Part shown: in pieces, positions 19,546 to 28,723 of the stretch
Position numbering within the stretch: position 1 is the first letter of the stretch
How the letters are laid out: every line of letters starts with the position of its first letter
IMG/VR virus record: IMGVR_UViG_3300017917_003859
Coordinates: 91,028 to 155,027 of that record
Reading direction: 5' to 3' (one strand)
DNA: 64,000 nucleotides
DNA from: a virus
The notes under the pieces: model-generated
What the model saw: only the letters and a program-made list of their open reading frames with translations
Told to the model about the DNA's origin: nothing
Database searches by the model: none
Program-made: the position numbers and the translations under genes

Positions 19546-20354
19546 TGAAAATATTTAGTAAATTTTTTAATCCAAAAACATTTGAAGAAAAATTACCACA
19601 TTTAAAACATGTAGATTTTTCTTTATTTGTAGATGAAGTTCCTCAAAAACAAGAAGATTTATCTTCAATTAATATAATGGTGCTAGCTGAACCAAATGAA
19701 TATTTTGGTTTACATGATTGGACTATACAAAATAAACACCTATTCTCAGTTATATTAACTTGGGATGATAAAATTTTAAATACTTGTGATAATTCATTAT
19801 TTTTCCCATTTGGTCAGACTTGGTTCAAACCTGAACAATATGAAAAAGAACATGAGAAAAAATTTGAAGTGGCACACTTATGTGGTGTTCTTTTAAAATC
19901 ATATGGACATCAAATGCGTCATGAAATTTTAGTAAGAGAAAACGAATTTAAAATACCTACAAATTTCTATAAAACAATAGGAGATAGACATAATGAAGAT
20001 GATGCTCGTATTGGTAAAGAAACGGTGTTTGGTAATTCAATGTTCGGGATAGTAATTGAGAATTTTTCACATAGAGGATATTTTAGTGAAAAAATATTAG
20101 ATTGTTTTTTAATGAAAACTATTCCTATATATTGGGGGTGTTCTAATATATATAATTATTTTTTTGAACCTGGATTTTTTAAATTTGAAAATGTTGATGA
20201 TTTAATATACCTTTCAAACAAATTTACCCCAGAGATATATGAATCAAGAAAAGATGCTATAGAACATAATTATAAATTAGCTCTTAATTATGTTAATTAT
20301 GAACAAAGTATTATAAATAAATTAGAAGAAATATTTAAATTAAATGGGTTATGA
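19545..20354 (+). CDS. Glycosyltransferase family 10 (fucosyltransferase-like)
   Basis: The C-terminal donor-site motif reads FGIVIENFSHRGYFSEKILDCFLMKTIPIYWGC (about 167-200), the alpha-1,3-fucosyltransferase signature FxFENS..GYvTEKi.da.l...vPIYWG. 269 aa is within the bacterial range. It probably adds fucose or a related deoxysugar. Its start overlaps the previous stop by one base. Confidence 0.83.
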   Translation: MKIFSKFFNPKTFEEKLPHLKHVDFSLFVDEVPQKQEDLSSINIMVLAEPNEYFGLHDWTIQNKHLFSVILTWDDKILNTCDNSLFFPFGQTWFKPEQYEKEHEKKFEVAHLCGVLLKSYGHQMRHEILVRENEFKIPTNFYKTIGDRHNEDDARIGKETVFGNSMFGIVIENFSHRGYFSEKILDCFLMKTIPIYWGCSNIYNYFFEPGFFKFENVDDLIYLSNKFTPEIYESRKDAIEHNYKLALNYVNYEQSIINKLEEIFKLNGL

Positions 20355-21226
20355 TTCAAATAGTTATACACACTTTACCGCATGAAATAGATCAATTAGA
20401 ACAAACTTTAATTCGTTTAAAATATAATGCTAATTATTTAACTGATGAAAAAATATTAGTAGACGTTGTTTTAAATTGCAATTTAGTTGATTGGAACACT
20501 TCAATTATACCTAAATCATTTTTTATAAATAAATTTAATCAACTAGAACAATTAACCAAAACATGGGCCCAGACTAAATTTGAGATGAATGAAGATGGAA
20601 CTATTCAAGGATGTGTTTCTCATAGAAGAAAATCTATTAATGAAACAAATGCTGATGCTTTGCTTATTTTAGATACAGATATATTTTTTAATAATACATT
20701 ACTTTATCTTATATATAATGCAGTCGAACATTTAAAAAATGAAAATCCATATTTTATATTAACACCTCAAACTACCCCAATGTGGGATAATAGTTGGGAT
20801 CCAATTGTTAATGATAAATTTAAAGATGATGGTATTCATTTCCAAAATAGAGATCCATATAAATCATTTCAACCTCTTTCAGATAATGTTATGATCAAAC
20901 CTATAAATGGATTTAAATTTGGAGGAGGATGGGCTACAGTAATTAGTACCAAATTAGCTAAAAAAATAGGTGTACCTGAATCATTAGGACATTATGGGTT
21001 AGAAGATACATTTATAATGTATTGCTCTTATATGATGCAACAAAAAGGTTTAGGTGTGGTACAATATATTTTAGAAAATGAAGTAATAGTAGAAGATCAT
21101 TTATATAGATTTAATCCATATAAAGATTACCTAACTATAATTAATAAACAAGAAGAATTTAAAAAAATCGCCCATGAAAATTTTCAAGAAGAATTAATTA
21201 AATTTGGGAATTTATTAAATAAATAA
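20351..21226 (+). CDS. GT-A-type glycosyltransferase (putative)
   Basis: LLILDTDIFFNNTLLY (about 104-119) is a D-x-D motif in a GT-A setting; GFKFGGGWATVIS and GLEDTFIMYC follow as in several glycosyltransferases. The N-terminus IQIVIHTLPHEIDQLEQTL is a typical beta-alpha start. The family assignment is uncertain. Confidence 0.65.
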   Translation: MIQIVIHTLPHEIDQLEQTLIRLKYNANYLTDEKILVDVVLNCNLVDWNTSIIPKSFFINKFNQLEQLTKTWAQTKFEMNEDGTIQGCVSHRRKSINETNADALLILDTDIFFNNTLLYLIYNAVEHLKNENPYFILTPQTTPMWDNSWDPIVNDKFKDDGIHFQNRDPYKSFQPLSDNVMIKPINGFKFGGGWATVISTKLAKKIGVPESLGHYGLEDTFIMYCSYMMQQKGLGVVQYILENEVIVEDHLYRFNPYKDYLTIINKQEEFKKIAHENFQEELIKFGNLLNK

Positions 21227-21234
21227 TATATTTA
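21227..21234 (+). promoter_or_regulatory. Putative -7 box inside glycan cluster
   Basis: TATATTTA lies in the 14-base gap after the previous gene, seven bases before the next ATG. The short distance would give a nearly leaderless mRNA. Confidence 0.3.
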
Positions 21235-21240
21235 CTTTAT

Positions 21241-22131
21241 ATGAAACAATATAAAAAAATCTTTATAGCAGGAGCTAATGGAATGTTAGGTACTACTCTA
21301 CAAAATATTGTTAATACCAAAAATTTCTTACTCACAGATAAAGAAACATCAGAAAATATTAGTTGGTGTGATATTAGAGATCTACAATATACAACCAACC
21401 TAATTAAAGAATACCAACCAGACATAATCTTAAATTTTGCAGCATTAGTAGATTTAGAATATTGTGAAAAAAACCAAGACGATTGTTATTCAACAAATAC
21501 AATTGCTGCCATCCATTTATTTAATTTAGCTAAAGATTTAAATATTCCATACGTGTTTATAAGTACAGCAGGTATATTTGGTAATGATAAAGAATTTTAC
21601 ACGGAAGAAGACCAACCATACCCATTAAGTGCTTATGGCAAAAGTAAATATTTTACAGAACAGCTTTTACTAAATCAAAATTACCCTAAATATTGGATAT
21701 TCAGAGCAGGATGGATGATGGGTGGTGGGCCTGAAAAAGATAAGAAATTTGTTAATAAAATTATGAAACAAGTTAAATCTGGGGTTAAAGAACTATTTGT
21801 TGTAGATGATAAATTAGGAGTACCTACTTATACTAAAGATTTTGCTAGTTCAATTTTAAAACATATAGAAGAAGAATTACCTTATGGTTTATATAATATG
21901 GTAAGCCAAGGTGAAGCAAGTAGATATGATACTGCTGTTGCTATAAATGAATATCTTAATTTAGGATTAAAAATAAATAAAGTAGATAGTAACCACTTCA
22001 ATCAAGAATATTTTGCTCCACGCCCATACTCAGAAAAACTAATAAATAAATCATTAAATGATTTAGGACGAAATTATATGAGAGATTGGAAATTATGTTT
22101 ACATGAATATTTAAATGAATATTACAAATGA
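21241..22131 (+). CDS. RmlD-like dTDP-4-dehydrorhamnose reductase family protein
   Basis: The NAD(P)-binding motif IFIAGANGMLGTTL (about 6-19) and the active-site YGKSK (about 132-136) identify an extended SDR of the RmlD-like type. CDIRDLQ and PDIILNFAALVDLEYCE match the family. It should reduce a nucleotide-linked 4-keto sugar. It starts a run with a DegT-like protein, ATP-grasp and SDR, suggesting synthesis of a modified deoxysugar or its amide-linked adduct. Confidence 0.82.
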   Translation: MKQYKKIFIAGANGMLGTTLQNIVNTKNFLLTDKETSENISWCDIRDLQYTTNLIKEYQPDIILNFAALVDLEYCEKNQDDCYSTNTIAAIHLFNLAKDLNIPYVFISTAGIFGNDKEFYTEEDQPYPLSAYGKSKYFTEQLLLNQNYPKYWIFRAGWMMGGGPEKDKKFVNKIMKQVKSGVKELFVVDDKLGVPTYTKDFASSILKHIEEELPYGLYNMVSQGEASRYDTAVAINEYLNLGLKINKVDSNHFNQEYFAPRPYSEKLINKSLNDLGRNYMRDWKLCLHEYLNEYYK

Positions 22132-22778
22132 AAAATGTTTACGATATAACAAATGAATTTGAAAAAAAATTAGGAGAATATACTGGAGCTCCATACGTAG
22201 TAACTTTAGATAACCAAAGTAATGCTTTATTTCTAGCATTATATTATGAACACTACATAACCAAAAATATAACCTCAGAGTATATTACTATCCCATCTAG
22301 AACTTATCCTTCAGTACCATGTGAAATTATTCATGCTGGTTTGAAAGTAAAATTTAGACAAGTAGAAGGTAAAACTATTAAAGGCGCTTATCAACTAGAA
22401 GGCTCAAATGTATGGGACTCAGCTCTATCCTTTACCACCAATATGTACAAACCAGAACAACACATGTGTATTAGTTTTACTGGACCTTATAAACATTTTA
22501 AATTAAGTAAAGGAGGAGCAATATTAACTGATAATTATGAAGCTTACCTATGGTTCAAAAGAGCTAGATATTCAGGAAGAAGAGAATGTTCATATCATGA
22601 TGATAATTTAGATATGTTGGGGTGGAATTTTTATATGATGCCTGAATTAGCAGCACGTGGATTATTATTAATGGGGCAATTTTATAATGGAGAAGGAAAA
22701 CCAAAACATAATGCTGATTTAGAATTACCATATCCAGACCTATCCAAATTTCCTGTCTATACAAATTTTAATAAATAA
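22128..22778 (+). CDS. Short DegT/DnrJ/EryC1-like PLP protein
   Basis: The N-terminal half follows sugar aminotransferases: FEKKLGEYTGAPYVVTLDNQSNALFLAL. VWDSALSF contains the Asp expected to bind the PLP ring. TGPYKHFKLSKGGAILTD holds the likely Schiff-base Lys before the GG motif. At 216 aa it lacks most of the C-terminal domain of the ~370-aa family. I see no frameshift and no remnant downstream, so it is a natural short form. Confidence 0.7.
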   Translation: MKNVYDITNEFEKKLGEYTGAPYVVTLDNQSNALFLALYYEHYITKNITSEYITIPSRTYPSVPCEIIHAGLKVKFRQVEGKTIKGAYQLEGSNVWDSALSFTTNMYKPEQHMCISFTGPYKHFKLSKGGAILTDNYEAYLWFKRARYSGRRECSYHDDNLDMLGWNFYMMPELAARGLLLMGQFYNGEGKPKHNADLELPYPDLSKFPVYTNFNK

Positions 22779-22780
22779 GT

Positions 22781-24025
22781 ATGAAAAAATTATTAATTTT
22801 AGGAGCAAATCCTGAAACTATACCACTTATTGAAACAGCTAAGGCTATGGGTGTGTATACTATAGTTACTGATCACAACCCTGAAGCACCCGCTAAAAAA
22901 TTTGCCGATAAAGGTATTAACATTAACGGAATGGATGTTGATGCTTTAGTAAATTTTTGTAGGCAAGAAAATGTAGATGGTGTTTTAGTAGGTGTTGCTG
23001 ATAGATTAATAGAACCTTATCAAAAGGTATGTGAAGCTTTGAATTTACCATGTTATGGTAATCAATACCAATGTGAAGTACTTACAAATAAAGGAAAATT
23101 TAATGATTTATGCAAAAAATATAATCTTAATACAATTCCTTCATTTAAATATTTTAAAAATAAATTTTATAGCCAACATAGATTCAACTATCCATTATTT
23201 ATAAAACCAATAGATAAAAACTCAGGAAAAGGTATGTCTTTGGTTTATAATATAGATGAATTAGTTGAAGGAATTGAAAAAGCATTTAAGAATACTAATA
23301 GTGAATATGTTTTAATAGAAAAATATATGGATTGTCCTGATGTTATGATTAATTATACTATCATAAATGGAAATCCTGTATTATCTGCTATTACTGATAG
23401 ATTTACAACTAATGAACAAACAAATGCAAGTAAAGTATGTTTAGGAAATATATATCCATCTAATTTATTAGATAAATATTTAAATACTGAGCATTTAAAA
23501 GTTTCAAATTTACTAAAAGATATAGGTTTAAAAAATGCTATATTTACTGTATCTGCATTTGTTGAAAATGATAAATTTTATTATTATGACCCTGGATTTA
23601 GACTTCAAGGTGAAGCTCCTAATCTCCATATCCAACAAGTAAGTGGATTTGATCAAAAAGAATTTTTAATAGATATAGCTTTATATAATATTATTATCAA
23701 TAAATATAATATTACACAGCAAAATGATAAAGCTTATTCTGCTACTATATGGTTTTTATTAAAAAAAGGAACAATAGAACAAATATTGGGTTTTGATAAA
23801 ATTAAAGAAGATCCATCTGTATTTTATATTTCAAAACGATTATCTGAAAATGATACAATTACTGATGAAGATGTAGGAACTGAAGCTCAAGTTTTAGCTA
23901 GAGTATATGTAATTTGTAAAACAAAAGATGAATTAAAAAATAAAATTATAAAAATTCAAAATACTATAAAAGTATTTGATACTGAGGGTAATAATCAACT
24001 TCTCAATGGATTTAAATATGAATAA
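22781..24025 (+). CDS. ATP-grasp enzyme
   Basis: KKLLILGANPETIPLIETAKAMGVYTIVTDHNPEAP is the pre-ATP-grasp domain of the PurK/carbamoyl-phosphate-synthase group. The central domain has FIKPIDKNSGKGMSLVYN (Lys and Gly-rich loop for ATP), VLIEKYMDCPDVMINYT, and FYYYDPGFRLQGEAPN near the metal site. Such proteins ligate a carboxylate to an amine or thiol; in glycan clusters they often attach amino acids to sugars. 414 aa, typical length. Confidence 0.82.
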   Translation: MKKLLILGANPETIPLIETAKAMGVYTIVTDHNPEAPAKKFADKGININGMDVDALVNFCRQENVDGVLVGVADRLIEPYQKVCEALNLPCYGNQYQCEVLTNKGKFNDLCKKYNLNTIPSFKYFKNKFYSQHRFNYPLFIKPIDKNSGKGMSLVYNIDELVEGIEKAFKNTNSEYVLIEKYMDCPDVMINYTIINGNPVLSAITDRFTTNEQTNASKVCLGNIYPSNLLDKYLNTEHLKVSNLLKDIGLKNAIFTVSAFVENDKFYYYDPGFRLQGEAPNLHIQQVSGFDQKEFLIDIALYNIIINKYNITQQNDKAYSATIWFLLKKGTIEQILGFDKIKEDPSVFYISKRLSENDTITDEDVGTEAQVLARVYVICKTKDELKNKIIKIQNTIKVFDTEGNNQLLNGFKYE

Positions 24026-24776
24026 AAAAACATTTGTTATAGCAGGAGGAACTACTGGGGTAGCTAGACAAGTAGTAATTGAACTTGTTAAAATGGGCCA
24101 TAATGTAGTTTTTGGTGATGTGGGTACAATGGTTAATGTTGATCATCTTCTAGATGAATTAAAAAAATACAATGGAAAAGCCCATTTTATTCCAACCAAC
24201 GTAGCCAACATAAAAGATTGTAAAATATTATTTGATTATGCTAAAGAAAAATTTGAACACATTGATGGATTCTTTAGCTATGCGGGAATCACCCCAGCAC
24301 AATCATTATTAGAATGTACTGAGGATGTTTATGATGATATATTTGATATAAATGTTAAAGGAGCTCTATTTTGTTCTAAATATGCTGTAAAATATATGAA
24401 AGAAAATGGAGGTGGTTCTATAGTATTTACTGGATCTCCTCATTCCGATGCTGGTGAAATAGATAGAGTGGCATATGCTTGCTCAAAAGGAGCAGTAGTT
24501 ACATTATCAAATCATATAGCTAAAAATTATGGAAAACACAATATCCGCTCTAATTATATTACTATGGGGTGGACACCAACAGAAGGTGAATTAAATTTAA
24601 GAAAAAGTCAAGGTATTACAAAAGAAGATTTAGAAAAAACTGCTAAACAGATTGTTCCTATGGGTAGAATGAACACATATGAAGATATTGTTCCAGCAAT
24701 TATATATCTATTATCTGATAATTCATTAATGGTGTCAGGTTCTAATATTAGAATTACTGGTGGTTGGTTTATGTAA
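24018..24776 (+). CDS. Short-chain dehydrogenase/reductase
   Basis: I choose the ATG at 24018 (MNKKTFVIAGGTTGVARQVVIEL), overlapping the previous gene by 8 bases. TGxxxGxG appears as GGTTGVARQ, then NVAN. The catalytic region has GSIVFTGSP, AYACSKGA (Y-x3-K) and a C-terminal SGSNIRITGGWF. A classical SDR of about 250 aa that oxidises or reduces a sugar or polyol. Confidence 0.88.
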   Translation: MNKKTFVIAGGTTGVARQVVIELVKMGHNVVFGDVGTMVNVDHLLDELKKYNGKAHFIPTNVANIKDCKILFDYAKEKFEHIDGFFSYAGITPAQSLLECTEDVYDDIFDINVKGALFCSKYAVKYMKENGGGSIVFTGSPHSDAGEIDRVAYACSKGAVVTLSNHIAKNYGKHNIRSNYITMGWTPTEGELNLRKSQGITKEDLEKTAKQIVPMGRMNTYEDIVPAIIYLLSDNSLMVSGSNIRITGGWFM

Positions 24777-24784
24777 AATTAGTT

Positions 24785-25981
24785 ATGAATAAATTAGTAA
24801 GCATAATAATTCCTATATATAACAGTGAAGAATTTCTAGATAAATGCATTCAAAGTGCTATAAATCAATCTTATAAGAATATTGAAATTGTTCTTGTTAA
24901 TGATGGTTCAACAGATTCGAGTAAATCAATATGTGATAGTTATGCTTCTAAAGATAATCGAATTAAAGTAATTCATAAAAATAATGGGGGGTTAGTTAGT
25001 TCTCGCAAAGCAGGACTTAAAGTCTCTACTGGGGAATATATTTTGTATATTGATGGAGATGATTGGATTGAACCTGAATTAGTACAACATTATATGAATC
25101 AAGTATTTGAATTTAATGCTGATGTTGTAATATCATCTCATATAGTGAATTTAGAAGGTAGAGAAGATATTTTACCAAATTCACTTCCACCCGGAGTTTA
25201 CAATAAAGATCAACTTAATTCAATTGTATACCCAAAAATGCTACATACTGGAAAATTCTCTCAGTTTGGCATATTTTCATATTCGTGGGGGAAATTATAT
25301 AAAAAAGAAATATTGTTTGAAAATCAATTAAATGTTGATGAAAGTATAACTATCGGAGAAGATGCATTATGTTTGTATCCTACATTATTAGATACTAATA
25401 AATTAGTTATTTTAAAACAACCTTATTATCATTATAGACAACGAGCTAATTCTTTAATTAAAACTTTAAGAACTATTGATATTCTTAAAATGCAAAAAGT
25501 ATATGATGACCTTAAAAATGTATTTTCCAACAAAAAAGTTTTAGATATAATGTTACCTCAATTACAACATTATCTTTTAAGTTTATTAATCATCAATACT
25601 AAAGGACCAGATTTCATTAATACAAATATATATCCATTTGATAATATTAATAATAAATCAAATCTAGTTATATATGGTGGAGGTACATTTGGGCAACATT
25701 TATATAAAAAAATCACCACTCATAGTTCTCACAACATAGTAGCTTGGGTAGATGAAAAATATAAACATTATTCCAAACTAAATCTCCCAGTAACTGGATT
25801 TGAGAGTATTCAAAATCTTGAATATGATGCTGTTTTGATAGCTTTAATTGATGAAGATAACTCTAATCAAGCATTATTAAAATTAATAAGTTATGGAGTA
25901 AATAATAAAAAAATAATTCAAATACCTTATTACAAAACTAACATACAAGAATCATTACTTAAATATGAAATTAAATTATAA
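24785..25981 (+). CDS. Glycosyltransferase family 2 with C-terminal Rossmann domain
   Basis: The GT2 domain begins VSIIIPIYNSEEFLDKCIQSAINQSYKNIEIVLVNDGSTDSSKS (split over about 4-45), with YIDGDDW as the D-x-D motif. After about residue 290 a second domain starts NLVIYGGGTFGQHLYKKI, a PglD-like nucleotide-binding fold. Start taken at 24785 after AAAATTAGTT. Confidence 0.85.
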   Translation: MNKLVSIIIPIYNSEEFLDKCIQSAINQSYKNIEIVLVNDGSTDSSKSICDSYASKDNRIKVIHKNNGGLVSSRKAGLKVSTGEYILYIDGDDWIEPELVQHYMNQVFEFNADVVISSHIVNLEGREDILPNSLPPGVYNKDQLNSIVYPKMLHTGKFSQFGIFSYSWGKLYKKEILFENQLNVDESITIGEDALCLYPTLLDTNKLVILKQPYYHYRQRANSLIKTLRTIDILKMQKVYDDLKNVFSNKKVLDIMLPQLQHYLLSLLIINTKGPDFINTNIYPFDNINNKSNLVIYGGGTFGQHLYKKITTHSSHNIVAWVDEKYKHYSKLNLPVTGFESIQNLEYDAVLIALIDEDNSNQALLKLISYGVNNKKIIQIPYYKTNIQESLLKYEIKL

Positions 25982-26804
25982 AAATTTAGACTTAATTTTT
26001 CATGCCGGATCAAGTTTATTAGAAGGCCCAATATGGGATAACAAAAATAAATTAATATATTGCGTATCAATAGAACAAGGGCTAATTTACCAAATCAACC
26101 CATCCTCAGGAGAAGTACAATCATATCCTACTAAAGGAAATGTAGGGTGTGTAGCTTTAATCCCAGGTGGAGATTTAATTTCAGCAGAAAAAGAAGGTAT
26201 TTTTGTTACAAATCCTAAAACAAAAGAAAAAATATATATTGATCAATTTGAATCAAATCCCGATTTACGATATAATGATGGTAGATTTGATCCTGTTGGT
26301 AGATTTCTTGTTGGAACAAAAAGTGAAAAAGATTTTTTTCTTGAAAAAGAAATTGAGAAAGGTAAATTGTTTTCGTATTTTCAAGGTGAATGTAAAGTAT
26401 TATTAGATAATTTACTAATATCAAATGGAATTGGATTTTCTCTTGATAATAAAAAAATGTATTTTATAGACACTCCTACAAAAAAAGTAGCTCAATATGA
26501 ATATAATTTAAACACAGGGGATATTAAATTTGAAAAATATATAGTAGAAATTGATGGACCAGGATGGCCTGATGGTATGTGTGTTGATTTAGATGGGAAT
26601 ATTTGGGTAGCCGAATGGGAGGGATGGGGAATCAGAAAATGGGATGTAAATACTGGAAAAATGTTAGATGAAATACTTTTGCCTTGTCCAAGAGTAACTT
26701 CATGTTGTTTAGGTGGAGAAAATATGAATGAAATTTTTATTACAACCGCTAAAAGTGAAGGTAATATTTTTGGAGGAGGTTTATTTAAAACAAAATTAAA
26801 ATAA
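25965..26804 (+). CDS. SMP-30/gluconolactonase-like beta-propeller
   Basis: LLEGPIWDNKNKLIYCVSIEQGLIYQ starts a six-bladed propeller. The metal-binding Glu is E18 in LEGP, with NGIGFSLDNKKMYFIDT (Asn) and PDGMCVDLDGNIWVAEWEGWGI (Asp) matching the other ligands. Such enzymes hydrolyse sugar lactones. It overlaps the GT2 gene by 17 bases. Confidence 0.85.
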   Translation: MKLNYKNLDLIFHAGSSLLEGPIWDNKNKLIYCVSIEQGLIYQINPSSGEVQSYPTKGNVGCVALIPGGDLISAEKEGIFVTNPKTKEKIYIDQFESNPDLRYNDGRFDPVGRFLVGTKSEKDFFLEKEIEKGKLFSYFQGECKVLLDNLLISNGIGFSLDNKKMYFIDTPTKKVAQYEYNLNTGDIKFEKYIVEIDGPGWPDGMCVDLDGNIWVAEWEGWGIRKWDVNTGKMLDEILLPCPRVTSCCLGGENMNEIFITTAKSEGNIFGGGLFKTKLK

Positions 26805-26807
26805 TAT

Positions 26808-27386
26808 ATGGCTACACCATCAAAATTTGATAATGATACTTTTTTAATGACTAGAGAACATTTAAATTCTTTTATTAATAGAGTAGCTAAAATATATAAT
26901 CAAGAAGGAAAAAAATTACTTGAAATAGGTTCCCAAGATAGATCTGAAGTTAAAGAAGCTTTTAATAAATGTAGTATTGAAACTCTAGACCTAGTATCTG
27001 ATTACAACCCCGATATTATAGGTGATATTACTAAATATAATGCTCATATAAACGATTCTACATATGATATTATAACTTGTTTAGAAATATTAGAACATAC
27101 TTTAAATCCATTTTCTGCTATAGAAGAATTAAGACGCATCTGTAAACATGAAGGATATATTTTGTTTTCTGCCCCATTAAATTGGAGAATTCATGGTCCT
27201 GTTCCTGATTGTTGGAGATTTACAGAATTTGGTTGGAGAGTATTATTAAAAGATTTTGATATTATTGAAATAGACAAATTAGAAACACCAGATAGGAATT
27301 TGTTTCCTATTAAATATAATATTTTAGCAAGATGTAATAAAAACAAAAATACTCAAGAACATGAATTAAAATTTCAAAGAATCTAA
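26808..27386 (+). CDS. SAM-dependent methyltransferase
   Basis: Motif I is KKLLEIGSQD (about 35-44). TLDLVSDYNPDIIGDI supplies the acidic loop and YDIITCLEILEHTLNPFSAIEEL is motif IV. WRIHGPVPDCWRFTEFGW follows, a segment I associate with glycan-cluster methyltransferases. 192 aa. Confidence 0.83.
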   Translation: MATPSKFDNDTFLMTREHLNSFINRVAKIYNQEGKKLLEIGSQDRSEVKEAFNKCSIETLDLVSDYNPDIIGDITKYNAHINDSTYDIITCLEILEHTLNPFSAIEELRRICKHEGYILFSAPLNWRIHGPVPDCWRFTEFGWRVLLKDFDIIEIDKLETPDRNLFPIKYNILARCNKNKNTQEHELKFQRI

Positions 27387-27390
27387 ATTT

Positions 27391-28077
27391 ATGAAAATAC
27401 ATATATTTTATAGCCACTATAATGTAACTGGAACTGATAATAAAAGTAGACCAAACTGGTTTGATTATGAAAAATGTTTTGTTAATTTATTAGAAACTAT
27501 CAAAACCAAAAACAATATTATCCTTAATGTTGTTATGGATGGAAAAATAGAAAATAATTGGATTAATAAATACAAACAATATTTCAACACATATGAATTT
27601 ACAGGTGGTAATATGGAAATTGTTACTAAAGCTGTATATAATATTATAAAAGAATACAAATGTGATGATGGTGATTTGATTTATATATTAGAAAATGATT
27701 ATTTACATCTTGAAAATTGGAGTGATAAAGTAATTGAACTTTATAAAACATTTAATGGATTAAACTATATTAGTCTGTATGATCACAATGATAAATATTT
27801 TTTACCTCAATATGAAGATTTAATATCAAAAATAATAGTTACAAATTCTCATCATTGGAGGACAACTCCAAGTACTTGCGGTTCATATATTGTTCCAAAA
27901 CATATTTTTAATGATGATTATGAAATCCAAACCACAGTAATAGGGGATCATGTTAAACATGTTTACCTTAATGAACATAAAGGAAGATTTATACTAACAC
28001 CAGTTCCTGGTTTGTCAACTCATTGTATGGAATATTTATTAAGTCCTACTATTGATTGGCAAAAAATAAATAATTAA
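27391..28077 (+). CDS. Putative glycosyltransferase-like protein
   Basis: IHIFYSHYNVTGTDNKSRPNWFDY begins the protein, and DLIYILENDYLHLENWSDKVIELY resembles an acidic GT-A active site. A likely metal or sugar contact lies at TPSTCGSYIVP. The fold is only suggested by context and pattern. The stop overlaps the next ATG by none; the genes abut. Confidence 0.55.
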   Translation: MKIHIFYSHYNVTGTDNKSRPNWFDYEKCFVNLLETIKTKNNIILNVVMDGKIENNWINKYKQYFNTYEFTGGNMEIVTKAVYNIIKEYKCDDGDLIYILENDYLHLENWSDKVIELYKTFNGLNYISLYDHNDKYFLPQYEDLISKIIVTNSHHWRTTPSTCGSYIVPKHIFNDDYEIQTTVIGDHVKHVYLNEHKGRFILTPVPGLSTHCMEYLLSPTIDWQKINN

Positions 28078-28722
28078 ATGAGAAAATATAAATACGATAC
28101 CCAAAGTTATAATTTTGCAGATGGTTTAAGAAATATTTTTGATATATATCATCTTGATAGAATAAATGAAAATAGAGATGTATTAAAACGAGAAGAAGAT
28201 CAAAGTACTAGATATCATAAATTATATTATGGGTGGGCCAGAACTGAAAAATTTACTAAAATGTATGAATCTTTAATTCAACATATAATTAAAAAACATG
28301 TATACAACAATGAATCTATAGTATACCAAGCCATTCCTACTTTTAGAATAGCCTTTCCTAACAACATAGCTGTTGGTGAATGGCATAAAGATAAATGGTA
28401 TAGAAATGGAGAATGGGCTTCTAAAGTAAAAGAAATGAATTTTTTCCTTCCTATCACAGATGCATTCGATACAAATACTATTTGGGCAGAAACAGAAGAA
28501 GATAAAGAAGATTTTATTCCTATGAATTGCAATTATGGAGAAATAATTCAGTGGGATGGATGTAATTTAACACATGGGAATAAAATTAATGAGACTGGGA
28601 GAACTAGAATTTCAATTGATTTTAGAGTCATAGAATATAAAAATTATATTCCAAGTGATCATGGATCAATAAACACAAAAACTCCATTTGCTATTGGAGG
28701 TTATTATAAATTAATGAAATAA
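28078..28722 (+). CDS. Fe(II)/2-oxoglutarate dioxygenase-like (StrG-like)
   Basis: The facial-triad pattern is visible: GEWHKDKWY (H103, D105) and LTHGNKINETGRTRISIDFR (H166, with R175 or R177 for 2-oxoglutarate). The flanking AIPTFRIAFPNNIAVGEWH resembles StrG-type proteins from aminoglycoside pathways. It probably oxidises a sugar or aminocyclitol made by the cluster. 214 aa. Confidence 0.72.
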   Translation: MRKYKYDTQSYNFADGLRNIFDIYHLDRINENRDVLKREEDQSTRYHKLYYGWARTEKFTKMYESLIQHIIKKHVYNNESIVYQAIPTFRIAFPNNIAVGEWHKDKWYRNGEWASKVKEMNFFLPITDAFDTNTIWAETEEDKEDFIPMNCNYGEIIQWDGCNLTHGNKINETGRTRISIDFRVIEYKNYIPSDHGSINTKTPFAIGGYYKLMK

Positions 28723-28723
28723 T

